Source of the DNA: Leifsonia aquatica H1aii | Lineage (GTDB): Bacteria; Actinomycetota; Actinomycetes; Actinomycetales; Microbacteriaceae | Reading direction: 5' to 3' | DNA length: 64,000 nt | NCBI RefSeq assembly: GCF_000633535.1 | Contig: NZ_AYMR01000006.1 | Span: 62,001 to 126,000, forward strand | Shown here: positions 26,435 through 35,426 of the stretch, in pieces | How the letters are laid out: the number at the start of each line of letters is the position of its first letter | Position numbering within the stretch: the first letter of the stretch is position 1 | Position numbers and translations under genes: made by a program | The notes under the pieces: generated by a model | Told to the model about the DNA's origin: nothing | Database searches by the model: none | What the model saw: the letters and a program-made list of their open reading frames with translations, nothing else

Positions 26435-28017
26435 GCGAGGACGCGCTCGGCGACGAGATCCGGCACGCGGTCGAGGCGCCCCCGACCCGCATCGTGGTGG
26501 TCGGCGGCGGCGTCGCCGGCCTGGTCGTCGCGCGCGAGTGCGCCCGTCCCGGATTCGAGGTGACGGTGCTGGAGGCCTCGGGTCGTGTGGGTGGGTCGGT
26601 CGCCCCGCTCGAGCTCGACGGGCTCACCCTCGACGCCGGCGCCGAGAGCTTCGCGACCCGCGGCGGACATGTCGCCGAACTGATCGATGCGCTCGGTCTC
26701 TCCGACGACGTCGTCCAGCCGAGTGCCGCCGGCGCGTGGGTGCGACACGGCAGCCGTTCCGTGCCGCTCCCCAAGGCGGGCCTCCTCGGCATCCCGAGCT
26801 CCCCGCTGGCGCGCGACGTCGTCGCTGCGATCGGCTGGGGCGGCGCACTCCGCGCCTATCTCGACCGTCTGAAGCCCGTGCTGAAGATCGGACAGGAGAA
26901 GCGGCTCGGCACACTCGTCCGCTCCCGGATGGGCTCGAAGGTGCTCGAGCTGCTGGTCGCCCCGGTCGTCACCGGCGTCTACTCCGCTGCGCCGGACGAC
27001 CTCGACGTCGACGTGGTCGCACCCGGACTCAACGCCGCGCTCACCCGGCTCGGCTCGCTCTCCGGTGCTGTCGGCGAGTTGCGTTCCGCGGCCACGGCGG
27101 GCAGTGCGGTCGGCGGCATCCGCGGCGGCATGTGGCGGCTCCCGGCGGCGCTCGCCGCGGATGTCGCGTCGCGCGGCGGGACGATCCGCCTGCAGGCCCC
27201 GGTCACCGCGATCGAGTCGGGGGAGGCGCCGAGCGAGGAGGACCAGGCGGCGGAGGCCGTCGAAGCCGCTCTCGCGGGCGTCCTGGCCGACGAGCTCGGC
27301 CTCCCGGCGCCCTCCGTCACGGACCTCCCCGGCCTCCCGGCGCGCTGGAGTCTCCGCCTCGCCGACGGGGAGCGGATCGCCGCGGACGTCGTCGTCGTCG
27401 CCGCACCCGCCGATCCCGCGCTCGCCCTCCTCGCGACCGCCGACGACGCGCTCGCCGACCTCGCCGCGCTCGAATGGCCCGCCGCCTCCAGCGTCGAGCT
27501 GGTCACCCTCGTCCTGGCCGACGACCGCCTGGCCGCCGCGCCGCAAGGCACCGGCGTGCTGGTCGCCGACACCGCGGACGCCGACGTCACGGCGAAGGCG
27601 ATGACCCACTCCAGTGCCAAGTGGGCGTGGGTCGCGGAGGCCTCAGGCCCCGGCCGGCACATCGTCCGACTGTCGTACGGGCGCGCAGGCCGACCGGCCG
27701 AATCCCGAGATCTGGACGACACCGCGCTGCGTGCCCTCGCCGTCGCGGACGCGGGCCGCCTGCTCAATATTCCTCTTCGGGAATCCGACCTCGTCGCATT
27801 CGCGCGCACCCCCTGGACGAACGCCCTGCCCTATGCAACAGTGGGGCAGCGGGACCGCATCCAGCGAGTCCGCGACGGAGTCGATGCCGTCGAGGGCCTC
27901 GAGGTCACCGGCTCCTGGCTGACCGGAACCGGGCTGGCCTCGGTCGTCCCGGATGCCCGCCGGGTCGCCGAGAAGGCACGGGGTCTACGCTGGAAGGCAC
28001 TGACCGACAACCTGTAG
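26431..28017 (+). CDS. hemY: Coproporphyrinogen III oxidase (oxygen-dependent, HemY/CgoX type)
   Basis: A 528-residue flavoprotein oxidising coproporphyrinogen III to coproporphyrin III in the Gram-positive branch (formerly protoporphyrinogen oxidase). The FAD site is [18 protein letters not shown] at residues 20-37, followed by GRVGGS and [13 protein letters not shown]. The C-terminal FAD-contact region is [21 protein letters not shown] 60-residue acidic insertion about 265-325 ([20 protein letters not shown]) is longer than in Bacillus CgoX. Assignment to the coproporphyrin route rests on chdC and cpfC downstream. The ATG lies in the hemE stop overlap. Confidence 0.93.
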   Translation: MSEDALGDEIRHAVEAPPTRIVVVGGGVAGLVVARECARPGFEVTVLEASGRVGGSVAPLELDGLTLDAGAESFATRGGHVAELIDALGLSDDVVQPSAAGAWVRHGSRSVPLPKAGLLGIPSSPLARDVVAAIGWGGALRAYLDRLKPVLKIGQEKRLGTLVRSRMGSKVLELLVAPVVTGVYSAAPDDLDVDVVAPGLNAALTRLGSLSGAVGELRSAATAGSAVGGIRGGMWRLPAALAADVASRGGTIRLQAPVTAIESGEAPSEEDQAAEAVEAALAGVLADELGLPAPSVTDLPGLPARWSLRLADGERIAADVVVVAAPADPALALLATADDALADLAALEWPAASSVELVTLVLADDRLAAAPQGTGVLVADTADADVTAKAMTHSSAKWAWVAEASGPGRHIVRLSYGRAGRPAESRDLDDTALRALAVADAGRLLNIPLRESDLVAFARTPWTNALPYATVGQRDRIQRVRDGVDAVEGLEVTGSWLTGTGLASVVPDARRVAEKARGLRWKALTDNL

Positions 28018-28036
28018 ACCGAGCAAAGGGGACCAC

Positions 28037-28342
28037 ATGCGCGGAAAGATTCTCTTCGTCACGGGGGCGGCCGTCGGCTACGTGCTCGGCACTCGTGCCG
28101 GCCGCAAGCGCTACGAGCAGATGAAGTCGGCGGCGACCAAGGTCTGGGAGTCGCCCGGTGTTCAGAAGCAGGTGCACGCTGTGGAGGACTTCATCGCCGA
28201 GAAGGTGGGCGAGATCCCCGAGACCGTCGTCGTGACCGTCAAGAAGTTCGTCGTCCGGGCGAACCAGCGGCGTCGCGAGGCGCGCGAGACCTACCCGTCG
28301 CCGGCCGCCGAGGCGGCTCTGCGGGCTGAACGGGACGCGTGA
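28037..28342 (+). CDS. Small YtxH-like membrane-associated protein
   Basis: A 101-residue protein with one N-terminal hydrophobic segment (ILFVTGAAVGYVLGTRAG, residues 4-21), then a basic and helical tail (KRYEQMKSAATKVWESPGV and FVVRANQRRREARETYP). It resembles YtxH-like/DUF-type actinobacterial proteins with a glycine-zipper hydrophobic start. No function is established. It starts 19 bp after hemY with an AAGGGGA site at about 28025-28031 and is followed by two more small membrane genes inserted in the heme operon. Confidence 0.8.
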   Translation: MRGKILFVTGAAVGYVLGTRAGRKRYEQMKSAATKVWESPGVQKQVHAVEDFIAEKVGEIPETVVVTVKKFVVRANQRRREARETYPSPAAEAALRAERDA

Positions 28343-28370
28343 GCGCGTCCGTGCGAAGGGAGTGAGCGGA

Positions 28371-28781
28371 ATGACCGATCAGGAACGTGCTCGGGCGAAA
28401 TCGCTCGTCCAGCTGATCTCCGACCTGCCTCGACTGCTGATCGACCTGGTCAAGGCCGAGCTGGCGCACCTCAAGGCGGAGTTCGCCGCCAAGGCGAAGT
28501 ATGCCGGGGTCGGCATAGGGCTGTTTGCCGTCGCGGCGGCCTTCCTCTTCTTCGCTCTCGGCGTGCTGGTGGCCGCCGCCATCCTCGGCCTCGCCGTCGT
28601 GCTCCCGGGGTGGGCGGCGGCCCTGATCGTGTTCGGTGCGCTGCTGATCCTCGCCGCGCTGCTGGTGCTGCTGGGCGTGGGATCGCTCAAGAAGATCCAG
28701 GGCGTCGCACCGCAGAAGACCATCGACAGCATCAAGGAAGACGCGGACGCTCTGAAGGGGCTGGGAAAGTATGACCACTGA
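28371..28781 (+). CDS. Phage-holin-superfamily-like membrane protein (Holin-X/DUF1469 type)
   Basis: A 136-residue protein of the actinobacterial holin-X-like family. An amphipathic N-terminus (SLVQLISDLPRLLIDLVKAE, LAHLKAEFAAKAKYAG) precedes two hydrophobic helices (GIGLFAVAAAFLFFALGVLV and AALIVFGALLILAALLVLLG). Despite the name, chromosomal copies are not thought to be phage holins; their role is unknown. ATG 28371 is preferred over GTG 28362 because AAGGGAG lies at the right distance. It overlaps the next gene by 11 bp. Confidence 0.82.
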   Translation: MTDQERARAKSLVQLISDLPRLLIDLVKAELAHLKAEFAAKAKYAGVGIGLFAVAAAFLFFALGVLVAAAILGLAVVLPGWAAALIVFGALLILAALLVLLGVGSLKKIQGVAPQKTIDSIKEDADALKGLGKYDH

Positions 28782-28986
28782 CCGCAGCGACGTCGATCGC
28801 GCTCGGGCCGAGCTGGCCGCGACCCTCGACGCCATCGAGTACAAGCTGAACGCTCCGAAGCGCGCCACCGAGCGTGTGAAGACGTTCGCGTCGGCGAGCC
28901 CGCTCGCCTTCGCCGGCGTGGTGGCCGGAGTGGCCGCCGCCGTCGGCGGCATCGTCTGGGGCATCGTCCGCCTCACCCGGCGCTGA
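28771..28986 (+). CDS. DUF3618-like small membrane protein
   Basis: A 71-residue protein with the DUF3618 pattern: RAELAATLDAIEYKLNAPKR at residues 11-30, then one transmembrane helix (LAFAGVVAGVAAAVGGIVWG). This family commonly follows a holin-X-like gene in actinobacteria. The function is unknown. It starts inside the preceding gene and ends before the hairpin at 28998, so it is the last gene of the hemE transcript in the absence of read-through. Confidence 0.8.
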   Translation: MTTDRSDVDRARAELAATLDAIEYKLNAPKRATERVKTFASASPLAFAGVVAGVAAAVGGIVWGIVRLTRR

Positions 28987-28997
28987 CGCCGGAGCTC

Positions 28998-29036
28998 GAA
29001 CCGCGGGCATCGCGCCCGCGGTTCCGTCGTGCGTTT
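28998..29036 (+). terminator. Rho-independent-like terminator before chdC
   Basis: An 11-bp perfect stem (28998-29008 with 29014-29024), loop ATCGC, followed by GTCGTGCGTTTTGG with a short T run at 29034-29037. It separates hemE-hemY-small genes from the chdC operon. Confidence 0.8.
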
Positions 29037-29070
29037 TGGCCTTCACAGGATTGAGAGGGAGACTGTGGGT

Positions 29071-29802
29071 ATGAGTACCCCGGCTGCCGTTCCGGCAGAG
29101 TCGACCGCCCCCGAAGAATCCAGCGACACTCCGACCGGCTTCGCCCTCTGGGCGGTTCTCCGTCGGGACCCCGCACGCCCCGACGACCTCGACGGCACCG
29201 ACGTGCCGAAGGCCGTCTCCGAGCTCGAAGGCGTGATCGATGACATCACGTTGCAGGGCGTCACCACCCGCGGCCTCTACGACGTCTCCGGCCTGCGCGC
29301 CGACGCCGACCTGATGATCTGGCTGCACGGACCCGACGCGGAGGGGCTGCAGTGGGCGCTCCGCCAGTTGCGCCGCACCCGGCTGCTGAAGGCGCTCCTC
29401 CCGACCTGGAACGCGATGGGGGTGCACCGCGACGCCGAGTTCAACAAGGCGCACGTGCCCGGCTTCCTCCGCGGCAAGGAGCCGAAGAGCTGGCTCTGCG
29501 TATACCCGTTCGTGCGCAGCTACGAGTGGTACCTGCTCCCCGACGAGGAGCGCGGCCGGATGCTCTCTGAGCACGGTCGCAAGGGCGCGGCGTTCCGCTC
29601 GGTGCTCGCGAACACCGTCGCATCGTTCGCCCTCGGCGACTACGAGTGGATCCTGCCGTTGGAGTCGGACGAGCTGGTCGACCTGGTCGATCTGATGCGC
29701 GACCTGCGCCAGACCGATGCCCGCATGCACGTGCGCGAAGAGGTCCCGTTCTTCACCGGTCGCCGGATCGAGCCGGCCGAGGTCGTGGAGGTGCTCCAGT
29801 GA
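29071..29802 (+). CDS. chdC: Coproheme decarboxylase
   Basis: A 243-residue enzyme (also HemQ) that converts Fe-coproporphyrin III to heme b by two oxidative decarboxylations, the last step of the coproporphyrin pathway. Visible are GFALWAVLRRDP, the catalytic-Tyr region YPFVRSYEWYLLPDEERG (about 148-165), and the proximal-His loop MLSEHGRKGAAFR. A 20-residue Pro/Ser/Glu tail precedes the ferredoxin-like domains. The ATG has a GAGAGGGA site upstream. Its stop overlaps hemH by 4 bp (GTGA). Confidence 0.95.
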   Translation: MSTPAAVPAESTAPEESSDTPTGFALWAVLRRDPARPDDLDGTDVPKAVSELEGVIDDITLQGVTTRGLYDVSGLRADADLMIWLHGPDAEGLQWALRQLRRTRLLKALLPTWNAMGVHRDAEFNKAHVPGFLRGKEPKSWLCVYPFVRSYEWYLLPDEERGRMLSEHGRKGAAFRSVLANTVASFALGDYEWILPLESDELVDLVDLMRDLRQTDARMHVREEVPFFTGRRIEPAEVVEVLQ

Positions 29803-30977
29803 GCGCAGAGCCCGGCGCGCGCGTCCTCGGCGCGACGCCCGCCGCCGCCGACGGCCCCGAGCATGTCACCGAGCCGGTCGCCTACGACGCGATCCTGCTC
29901 GCCGGCTTCGGCGGCCCGGAGGGGCAGGACGACGTCATCCCCTTCCTCCGCAACGTCACGCGCGGCCGCGGCATCCCCGAGGAGCGCTTGGAGGAGGTCG
30001 CGCACCACTACCGGCACTTCGGCGGCGTGAGCCCGATCAACGACCAGAACCGCGAGCTCAAGGCGGCGCTGGAGGCCGAGTTGGCCTCGCGCGGCATCGA
30101 CCTGCCCGTGCTCTGGGGCAACCGCAACTGGGACCCGTACATCGAGGACGCGCTGAAGGAGGCGCAGGAGCAGGGCTTCACGAAGCTCATCGCCATCGCC
30201 ACGAGCGCGTACTCCTCGTACTCCAGCTGCCGTCAGTACCGCGAGGACTTCGCGCGCGTCCTGGAGGAGACGGGCCTCGAGGGCACGATCCAGATCGACA
30301 AGGTGCGCCAGTTCTTCGACCACCCCGGCTTCGTCGAGCCCTTCATCGAGGGCGTGAGGAACGCGGTGACCGAGCTGCAGGAGAAGGTCCCGGGCATCGA
30401 CCCGGCGACCGAGATCCGCATCCTGTACTCGACGCACTCCATCCCGTCGACCGATGCCGCCAAGTCGGGCCCGGCCGAGCGCGGATTCGGCGAGGGAGGC
30501 GCCTACGCCGCCCAGCATCTCGCCGTCGCGGAGGTCGTCTCGCAGGCCGCGACGGGCGGGGTCATCGGATGGGATCTGGTCTACCAGTCCCGTTCCGGCC
30601 CGCCGTCCATGCCGTGGCTCGAGCCCGACATCAACGACCGCATCGCCGAGCTCCCCGCGACCGGCGTGAAGGCCGTGATCATCGTCCCGCTCGGCTTCGT
30701 GAGCGACCACATGGAGGTCCTCTGGGATCTCGACAACGAGGCCATGGAGTCGAGCGAGGAGAACGGCCTGGTGGCCGTCCGCGTCCCCACTCCCGGCACG
30801 CATGCGAAGTACGTGAAGGGGCTCGTCGATCTGGTGCTGGAACGTCGCGACGGGGTCCCGGTCGACCAGCGTCCCGCGCTGACCTCGCTCGGCCCCTGGT
30901 ACGACGTGTGCCGGCCGGGGTGCTGCGAGAACGTGCGTCTCGGCTTCAAGCCCGCCGCCGCGGGGCTCGCGCCGTGA
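29799..30977 (+). CDS. hemH: Coproporphyrin ferrochelatase
   Basis: A 392-residue ferrochelatase (CpfC) inserting Fe2+ into coproporphyrin III. Signatures are YDAILLAGFGGPEGQDDVIP, HYRHFGGVSPINDQNREL, the metal-site His in YSTHSIPSTDAAKSG (about 209-223), and GFVSDHMEVLWDLD with the second conserved Glu. Four cysteines (one in SSCRQY and three in the C-terminal DVCRPGCCEN) match the [2Fe-2S]-cluster set of actinobacterial enzymes, though the spacing is compact. Starts at GTG overlapping chdC and overlaps hemC by 4 bp. Confidence 0.95.
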   Translation: MSAEPGARVLGATPAAADGPEHVTEPVAYDAILLAGFGGPEGQDDVIPFLRNVTRGRGIPEERLEEVAHHYRHFGGVSPINDQNRELKAALEAELASRGIDLPVLWGNRNWDPYIEDALKEAQEQGFTKLIAIATSAYSSYSSCRQYREDFARVLEETGLEGTIQIDKVRQFFDHPGFVEPFIEGVRNAVTELQEKVPGIDPATEIRILYSTHSIPSTDAAKSGPAERGFGEGGAYAAQHLAVAEVVSQAATGGVIGWDLVYQSRSGPPSMPWLEPDINDRIAELPATGVKAVIIVPLGFVSDHMEVLWDLDNEAMESSEENGLVAVRVPTPGTHAKYVKGLVDLVLERRDGVPVDQRPALTSLGPWYDVCRPGCCENVRLGFKPAAAGLAP

Positions 30978-31975
30978 CCGGCGCCGTGCGCCGTGCCGAT
31001 GGGCCGGCCGAGCGTCGCGAGGGAGTGCTGCGCGTGGGGACACGCGGCAGCGCGCTCGCCGTCGCGCAGACGACGGCGGTCGCCGAGGCGATCGCCCGCG
31101 CGACCGGTCTGGACGTGGAGCTGATCACGGTCACGACGCACGGCGACACCTCGCGCGAGTCGCTCTCGGAGCTGGGCGGCACGGGAGTCTTCGCCACGGC
31201 GCTGCGGGAGGCCCTGCTCGCCGACGAGTGCGACCTGCTGGTGCACTCGCTCAAGGACCTGCCCACCGCGGCCGCACCGGGGCTCGTGATCGGAGCGGTG
31301 CCGAAGCGCGCCGATGCCCGCGACACGCTCTGCGCCCGCGACGCCCTCACCTTCGAGGCCCTGCCGGAGGGTGCCCGTGTCGGTACCGGTTCGCCGCGGC
31401 GGATCGCGCAGCTGGCGTCGGCGCGCCCGGACCTCGAGGTCGTGGACATCCGCGGCAACGTGGACACCCGCCTGGGCCGTGTCGCCGAGGGCGACCTCGA
31501 CGCCGTGGTGCTCGCGGCCGCCGGTCTCGGTCGGCTGGGGCGCCTGGACGCGGTCACCGACTACTTCTCGCTCTCCCAGATGCCGACCGCGCCCGGACAG
31601 GGCGCGCTGGCGCTGGAGGTGCGAGCCGGCGACGAGAAGGGCCGCGGGCCGATCGCCCGGGCACTCCACGCCGTCGACCACGTCACCAGCCATGCCGTCG
31701 TCACTGCGGAACGCGCAGTGCTCGCCGGACTGCAGGCAGGGTGCGCCGCGCCGATCGGTGCGACCGCCCTCGTCGACGACGGCCTGCTGTTCCTCACCGC
31801 CTCGGTCTACCGCCCGGACGGCTCGGAACGGATCACCGCATCCCACGCCGCGACCCCCGAGTCCCTGAGTGCCGGTCATCTCGACGAGGCCGCGCGGGAC
31901 GTCGGGGAGCGGGTGGTCTCCGAACTGCTCGGCGCGGGGGCCGCCGGCCTGGCCCCCCTGGGGAGTGTCCGATGA
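30974..31975 (+). CDS. hemC: Hydroxymethylbilane synthase (porphobilinogen deaminase)
   Basis: A 333-residue enzyme polymerising four porphobilinogens to hydroxymethylbilane. It has LRVGTRGSALAVAQT near residue 17, DLLVHSLKDLPTA, RVGTGSPRRIAQLASARPDL, the active-site Asp in NVDTRLGRV, and the dipyrromethane-cofactor Cys in LQAGCAAPIG near residue 257. The first 16 residues are an unconserved extension. The GTG start is within the hemH stop (GTGA), and hemD overlaps its end (ATGA). Confidence 0.95.
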   Translation: MTGAVRRADGPAERREGVLRVGTRGSALAVAQTTAVAEAIARATGLDVELITVTTHGDTSRESLSELGGTGVFATALREALLADECDLLVHSLKDLPTAAAPGLVIGAVPKRADARDTLCARDALTFEALPEGARVGTGSPRRIAQLASARPDLEVVDIRGNVDTRLGRVAEGDLDAVVLAAAGLGRLGRLDAVTDYFSLSQMPTAPGQGALALEVRAGDEKGRGPIARALHAVDHVTSHAVVTAERAVLAGLQAGCAAPIGATALVDDGLLFLTASVYRPDGSERITASHAATPESLSAGHLDEAARDVGERVVSELLGAGAAGLAPLGSVR

Positions 31976-32757
31976 CCCAGCCACCCACCGCACCGAAACC
32001 GCTCGCCGGCTGGCGCGTCCTCGTGCCGCGCGGCGGTCCCTGGGGCGATTCGGTCGCGGCGGACCTGCGCGCCAAGGGCGCCTCGCCGGTCGTCGCCGCG
32101 ATGATCAACTTCGCGCCGACCGCAGACGCGCCCGCGCTGGAGCGCGCGCTGGAGCGCCTCACGGCGGGCGAGTTCGACTGGATGACGGTCACGAGCGCGA
32201 CCACCGTCGATGTGCTGAGCGCTCAGCGTGTGGTCGTGCCGTCCACGACGCGCGTCGCCGCGGTCGGCGAGACGACGGCCGCCGCACTCGTGGCCGCCGG
32301 GTACAAGGTCGACCTCGTGCCCGCCGAGGACAATTCCGCGCGCGGACTGCTCGAGGAGTGGGAGGCCGCCACCCAGGGCGTCGTACCGTTGAAGATCCTC
32401 ACCCTCCGCTCCGAGATCGCGAAGCCTCTGCTGACCGAGGGGCTGCGCCGCATCGGCCACGACGTCGAATCGGTGGTCGCGTACCGGACCGTCGGGGTCT
32501 CCGTGCCCGAGGACGTCGTCCGCGATGTCCGCGACGGTCTCGTCCAGGCCATCCTCGTGACCAGCGGCTCGGTCGCGGAACAGGTCCAGCTGCAGCTCGG
32601 CCCGGTTCCGGAGTCGACCCTCGTCGCCGCGATCGGTCCGCAGACCGCGCGTGACGCCCGATCCTTCGGCTTGCGCGTGGACGTCATCGCCGCCGAGCGC
32701 ACGGCCCTCTCCCTCATCGACGCGGTCGCCGACGTCGCACGGTCCCGCGCCTCCTGA
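31972..32757 (+). CDS. hemD: Uroporphyrinogen-III synthase
   Basis: A 261-residue enzyme cyclising hydroxymethylbilane to uroporphyrinogen III with inversion of ring D. HemD sequences are poorly conserved; recognisable are [20 protein letters not shown], the mid-domain [29 protein letters not shown], the second-domain VAYRTVG and the [11 protein letters not shown] strand, plus [15 protein letters not shown]. The position directly after hemC confirms the call. ATG overlaps the hemC stop by 4 bp. Confidence 0.92.
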   Translation: MTQPPTAPKPLAGWRVLVPRGGPWGDSVAADLRAKGASPVVAAMINFAPTADAPALERALERLTAGEFDWMTVTSATTVDVLSAQRVVVPSTTRVAAVGETTAAALVAAGYKVDLVPAEDNSARGLLEEWEAATQGVVPLKILTLRSEIAKPLLTEGLRRIGHDVESVVAYRTVGVSVPEDVVRDVRDGLVQAILVTSGSVAEQVQLQLGPVPESTLVAAIGPQTARDARSFGLRVDVIAAERTALSLIDAVADVARSRAS

Positions 32758-32815
32758 CCCCCTCCCGGCGTCGGCCAGGGCGGGCGCACAGCCGCACGGG
32801 CGTAGGGTGGTGAGA

Positions 32816-33796
32816 GTGAGTGAGCTGCATCCTGTCATCCGCCCTCGACGCCTCCGGCAGAGCGCGGCGCTCCGCCGCCTGACCGCGGAGACACGACTCC
32901 ACCCGGCCGAGCTGATCCTGCCGATGTTCGTGCGCGAGGGCGTCGGCGAGCCCGTGCCCATCGGGTCGATGCCCGGCGTGCAGCAGCACTCGATCGATTC
33001 TCTGAAGCGCGCGGCCGTCGCGGCCGCGGAGGCGGGGGTCGGCGGCGTGATGCTCTTCGGCGTGCCCGAGACGCGGGACGCCGTCGGCAGCTCCGCGACC
33101 GACCCGGAGGGCATCCTCAACGTCGCCACCCGCGCCCTCGCGGCCGAGGTCGGCGACGCGCTCGTGGTGCAGACCGACCTCTGCCTGGACGAGTTCACCG
33201 ACCACGGCCACTGCGGCGTGCTCGACGCCGCCGGCCACGTCGACAACGACGCAACGCTCGAGCGCTACCGCGACATGGCCCTCGCCCAGGCCGAGGCCGG
33301 TTCTCAGCTGCTCGGCCTCTCCGGCATGATGGACGGCCAGGTCGCCGCCGTGCGCGACGCGCTCGATGCCGCCGGCCGACACGACGTGGTGCTGCTCGCC
33401 TACGCCGCGAAGTACGCCTCCGCGTTTTACGGGCCGTTCCGCGAGGCCGTCGACTCGCAGCTCTCCGGCGACCGCCGCGCCTACCAGCAGGATCCGGCCA
33501 ACCGTCGCGAGGGTCTGCGCGAGGCACGGCTCGACCTCGACGAGGGCGCCGACATCCTGATGGTCAAGCCGGCGCTGAGCTATCTCGATGTGCTCAGCGA
33601 TGTGGCCTCGATCAGCGACGTCCCCGTCTGGGCTTACCAGGTGTCGGGGGAGTACGCGATGGTGGAGGCGGCGGCCGCACACGGGTGGATCGACCGCCGT
33701 CGGATCGTCGAGGAGACGCTGATCGGCGCGCGCCGGGCCGGAGCCGATGCCGTCATGACCTATTGGGCGACCGAGGCGGCGGGGTGGCTGCGATGA
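32816..33796 (+). CDS. hemB: Porphobilinogen synthase (delta-aminolevulinate dehydratase)
   Basis: A 326-residue enzyme condensing two 5-aminolevulinate molecules. It has [20 protein letters not shown], the Schiff-base lysines in [12 protein letters not shown] (about 198) and [14 protein letters not shown] (about 249). The metal-binding segment is [15 protein letters not shown]: the first and third zinc-ligand positions are Cys but the middle is Asp, a mixed site. Start GTG at 32816 is chosen because TAGGGT (32803-32808) lies 7 nt upstream (leaderless); GTG 32810 is a weaker alternative. Thus hemB has its own promoter. Overlaps hemL (ATGA). Confidence 0.94.
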   Translation: MSELHPVIRPRRLRQSAALRRLTAETRLHPAELILPMFVREGVGEPVPIGSMPGVQQHSIDSLKRAAVAAAEAGVGGVMLFGVPETRDAVGSSATDPEGILNVATRALAAEVGDALVVQTDLCLDEFTDHGHCGVLDAAGHVDNDATLERYRDMALAQAEAGSQLLGLSGMMDGQVAAVRDALDAAGRHDVVLLAYAAKYASAFYGPFREAVDSQLSGDRRAYQQDPANRREGLREARLDLDEGADILMVKPALSYLDVLSDVASISDVPVWAYQVSGEYAMVEAAAAHGWIDRRRIVEETLIGARRAGADAVMTYWATEAAGWLR

Positions 33797-35136
33797 GCGA
33801 TCTGGCAGGCCTGGCCGACGGTGCCGCGCTCGGCGACGTGAACCTCGCCCAGTTCGAGCGCGCCCAGCGCGTGATCCCGGGCGGGGTCAACTCCCCGGTG
33901 CGCGCCTTCCGCTCCGTGGGGGGCACGCCCCGGTTCATGGTGTCGGCGTGGGGACCGTACATCACCGACGCGCAGGGTCGCGGATACGTCGACCTGGTCG
34001 CCTCGTGGGGACCCGCCATCCTGGGTCACGCCCACCCGGCCGTCGTCGCGGCCGTGCAGGAGGCCGCCGCGAAGGGGCTCTCCTTCGGTGCGTCCACCCC
34101 GGCCGAGACCGAGCTCGCGGAGGCGGTGCTCGGACGCGTCCCGTTCCTCGAGAAGCTGCGCCTGGTCTCGACCGGCACCGAGGCGACCATGACGGCCATC
34201 CGGCTGGCCCGTGGGTTCACGGGTCGCCCGCTGCTGATCAAGTTCGCGGGGCACTATCACGGCCACTCCGACGGTCTGCTGGCCGAGGCCGGCTCCGGTC
34301 TCGCGACGCTCGCACTCCCCGGCTCGGCCGGCGTGACCGAGGCCACCGCGGCCCAGACCCTGGTGCTGCCGTACAACGACCTCGACGCGGTCCGGGCGGC
34401 CTTCGAGGCGAATGGTCCCGACATCGCCGCGGTCATCACCGAGGCGGCCGCGGCCAACATGGGCGTCGTCCCGCCGGATGCCGGGTTCAACGCGGCCCTC
34501 GCCGATCTCGCGCACGAGTTCGGCGCCCTGCTCATCCTCGACGAGGTGCTCACCGGTTTCCGGGTGAGCGAGGCCGGCTTCTGGGGCCTCGACCGCGGCT
34601 ACACGCCCGATCTGGTCACCTTCGGCAAGGTCATCGGCGGGGGGATGCCTCTGGCGGCCCTCGGCGGCCGTGCCGAGCTGATGGACTTCCTCGCGCCGAC
34701 CGGCCCGGTCTACCAGGCGGGCACCCTCTCCGGGAACCCCGTCGCCGTCGCGGCGGGGCTCGCGACGCTCGCGCACGCCGACGAGGCGGTCTACGACCGG
34801 CTCGACATCGTCGCGGAGTCCGTCTCCGGCGCGGTCTCCGACGCCCTCGCCGCGGAGGGCGTCGCCCACCGCGTGCAGCGGGCGGGCAACCTGTTCAGCT
34901 TCGTCTTCGGTGACTTCGCCACGGCCCCGCGCACCTACGCCGAGGTGCAGACGCAGGAGGCGTTCCGCTACCGCGCGTTCTTCCACGCCATGCTCGACGC
35001 GGGCGTCTCGCTGCCGCCGAGCGTCTTCGAGGCGTGGTTCGTGACCGCCGCCCATGACGACGCCGCTGTCGGGCGCATCCTGGACGCGCTGCCCGGTGCC
35101 GCGCGTGCTGCGGCCTCCGCGACCGCGAACGCCTGA
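33793..35136 (+). CDS. hemL: Glutamate-1-semialdehyde 2,1-aminomutase
   Basis: A 447-residue PLP enzyme converting glutamate-1-semialdehyde to 5-aminolevulinate. Signatures are [53 protein letters not shown] and the PLP lysine (about 279) in [19 protein letters not shown] 33793 overlaps the hemB stop. Just after the stop is a 12-bp direct repeat (35133-35144 and 35153-35164) with the second copy part of a small CTGAG/CTCAG hairpin, perhaps the operon terminator. Confidence 0.96.
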   Translation: MSDLAGLADGAALGDVNLAQFERAQRVIPGGVNSPVRAFRSVGGTPRFMVSAWGPYITDAQGRGYVDLVASWGPAILGHAHPAVVAAVQEAAAKGLSFGASTPAETELAEAVLGRVPFLEKLRLVSTGTEATMTAIRLARGFTGRPLLIKFAGHYHGHSDGLLAEAGSGLATLALPGSAGVTEATAAQTLVLPYNDLDAVRAAFEANGPDIAAVITEAAAANMGVVPPDAGFNAALADLAHEFGALLILDEVLTGFRVSEAGFWGLDRGYTPDLVTFGKVIGGGMPLAALGGRAELMDFLAPTGPVYQAGTLSGNPVAVAAGLATLAHADEAVYDRLDIVAESVSGAVSDALAAEGVAHRVQRAGNLFSFVFGDFATAPRTYAEVQTQEAFRYRAFFHAMLDAGVSLPPSVFEAWFVTAAHDDAAVGRILDALPGAARAAASATANA

Positions 35137-35166
35137 GGGTCCGGGTCGGACGCTGAGGGTCCGGCC

Positions 35167-35397
35167 TCAGTCGTCCGAAGCCGAGCGGACGGGCGACAGC
35201 GTCTGGACGAAGCTGTAGGTGGCCGTCGCCGGCCAGCCCTCGGCGTCGAGCAGGGCGTAGATGTCGTAGATCCCACCGCCGGATGCGCTGCGCCGGAGGG
35301 TGCGTGGAGGCACGTCCGAGGGTGCGCGCTCGGTGACCGTGCGCGGCGGCTCGCCCTCACGCAGAAGGCGGGCGCGGAAGGTGGTGGTGCGGGTCAC
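35167..35397 (-). CDS. Small conserved-looking hypothetical protein
   Basis: A 76-residue protein starting at GTG with an AAGGTGG site 4 nt upstream. Composition is coding-like, with SGGGIYDIYALLDAEGWPAT and YSFVQTLSPVRSASDD at the C-terminus, and no membrane segment or known motif. I do not recognise a family. It lies antisense to hemL's exit and before the sugar transport permease, which reads the same way. Confidence 0.55.
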   Translation of the reverse strand: MTRTTTFRARLLREGEPPRTVTERAPSDVPPRTLRRSASGGGIYDIYALLDAEGWPATATYSFVQTLSPVRSASDD

Positions 35398-35426
35398 CCG
35401 ACCACCTTCTCACACCCGCCCGCTGC

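Noticed and set aside
28371-28781. Prophage remnant because of the holin-like protein
   Set aside because: Holin-X-like proteins are chromosomal in many actinobacteria; no other phage gene is present.
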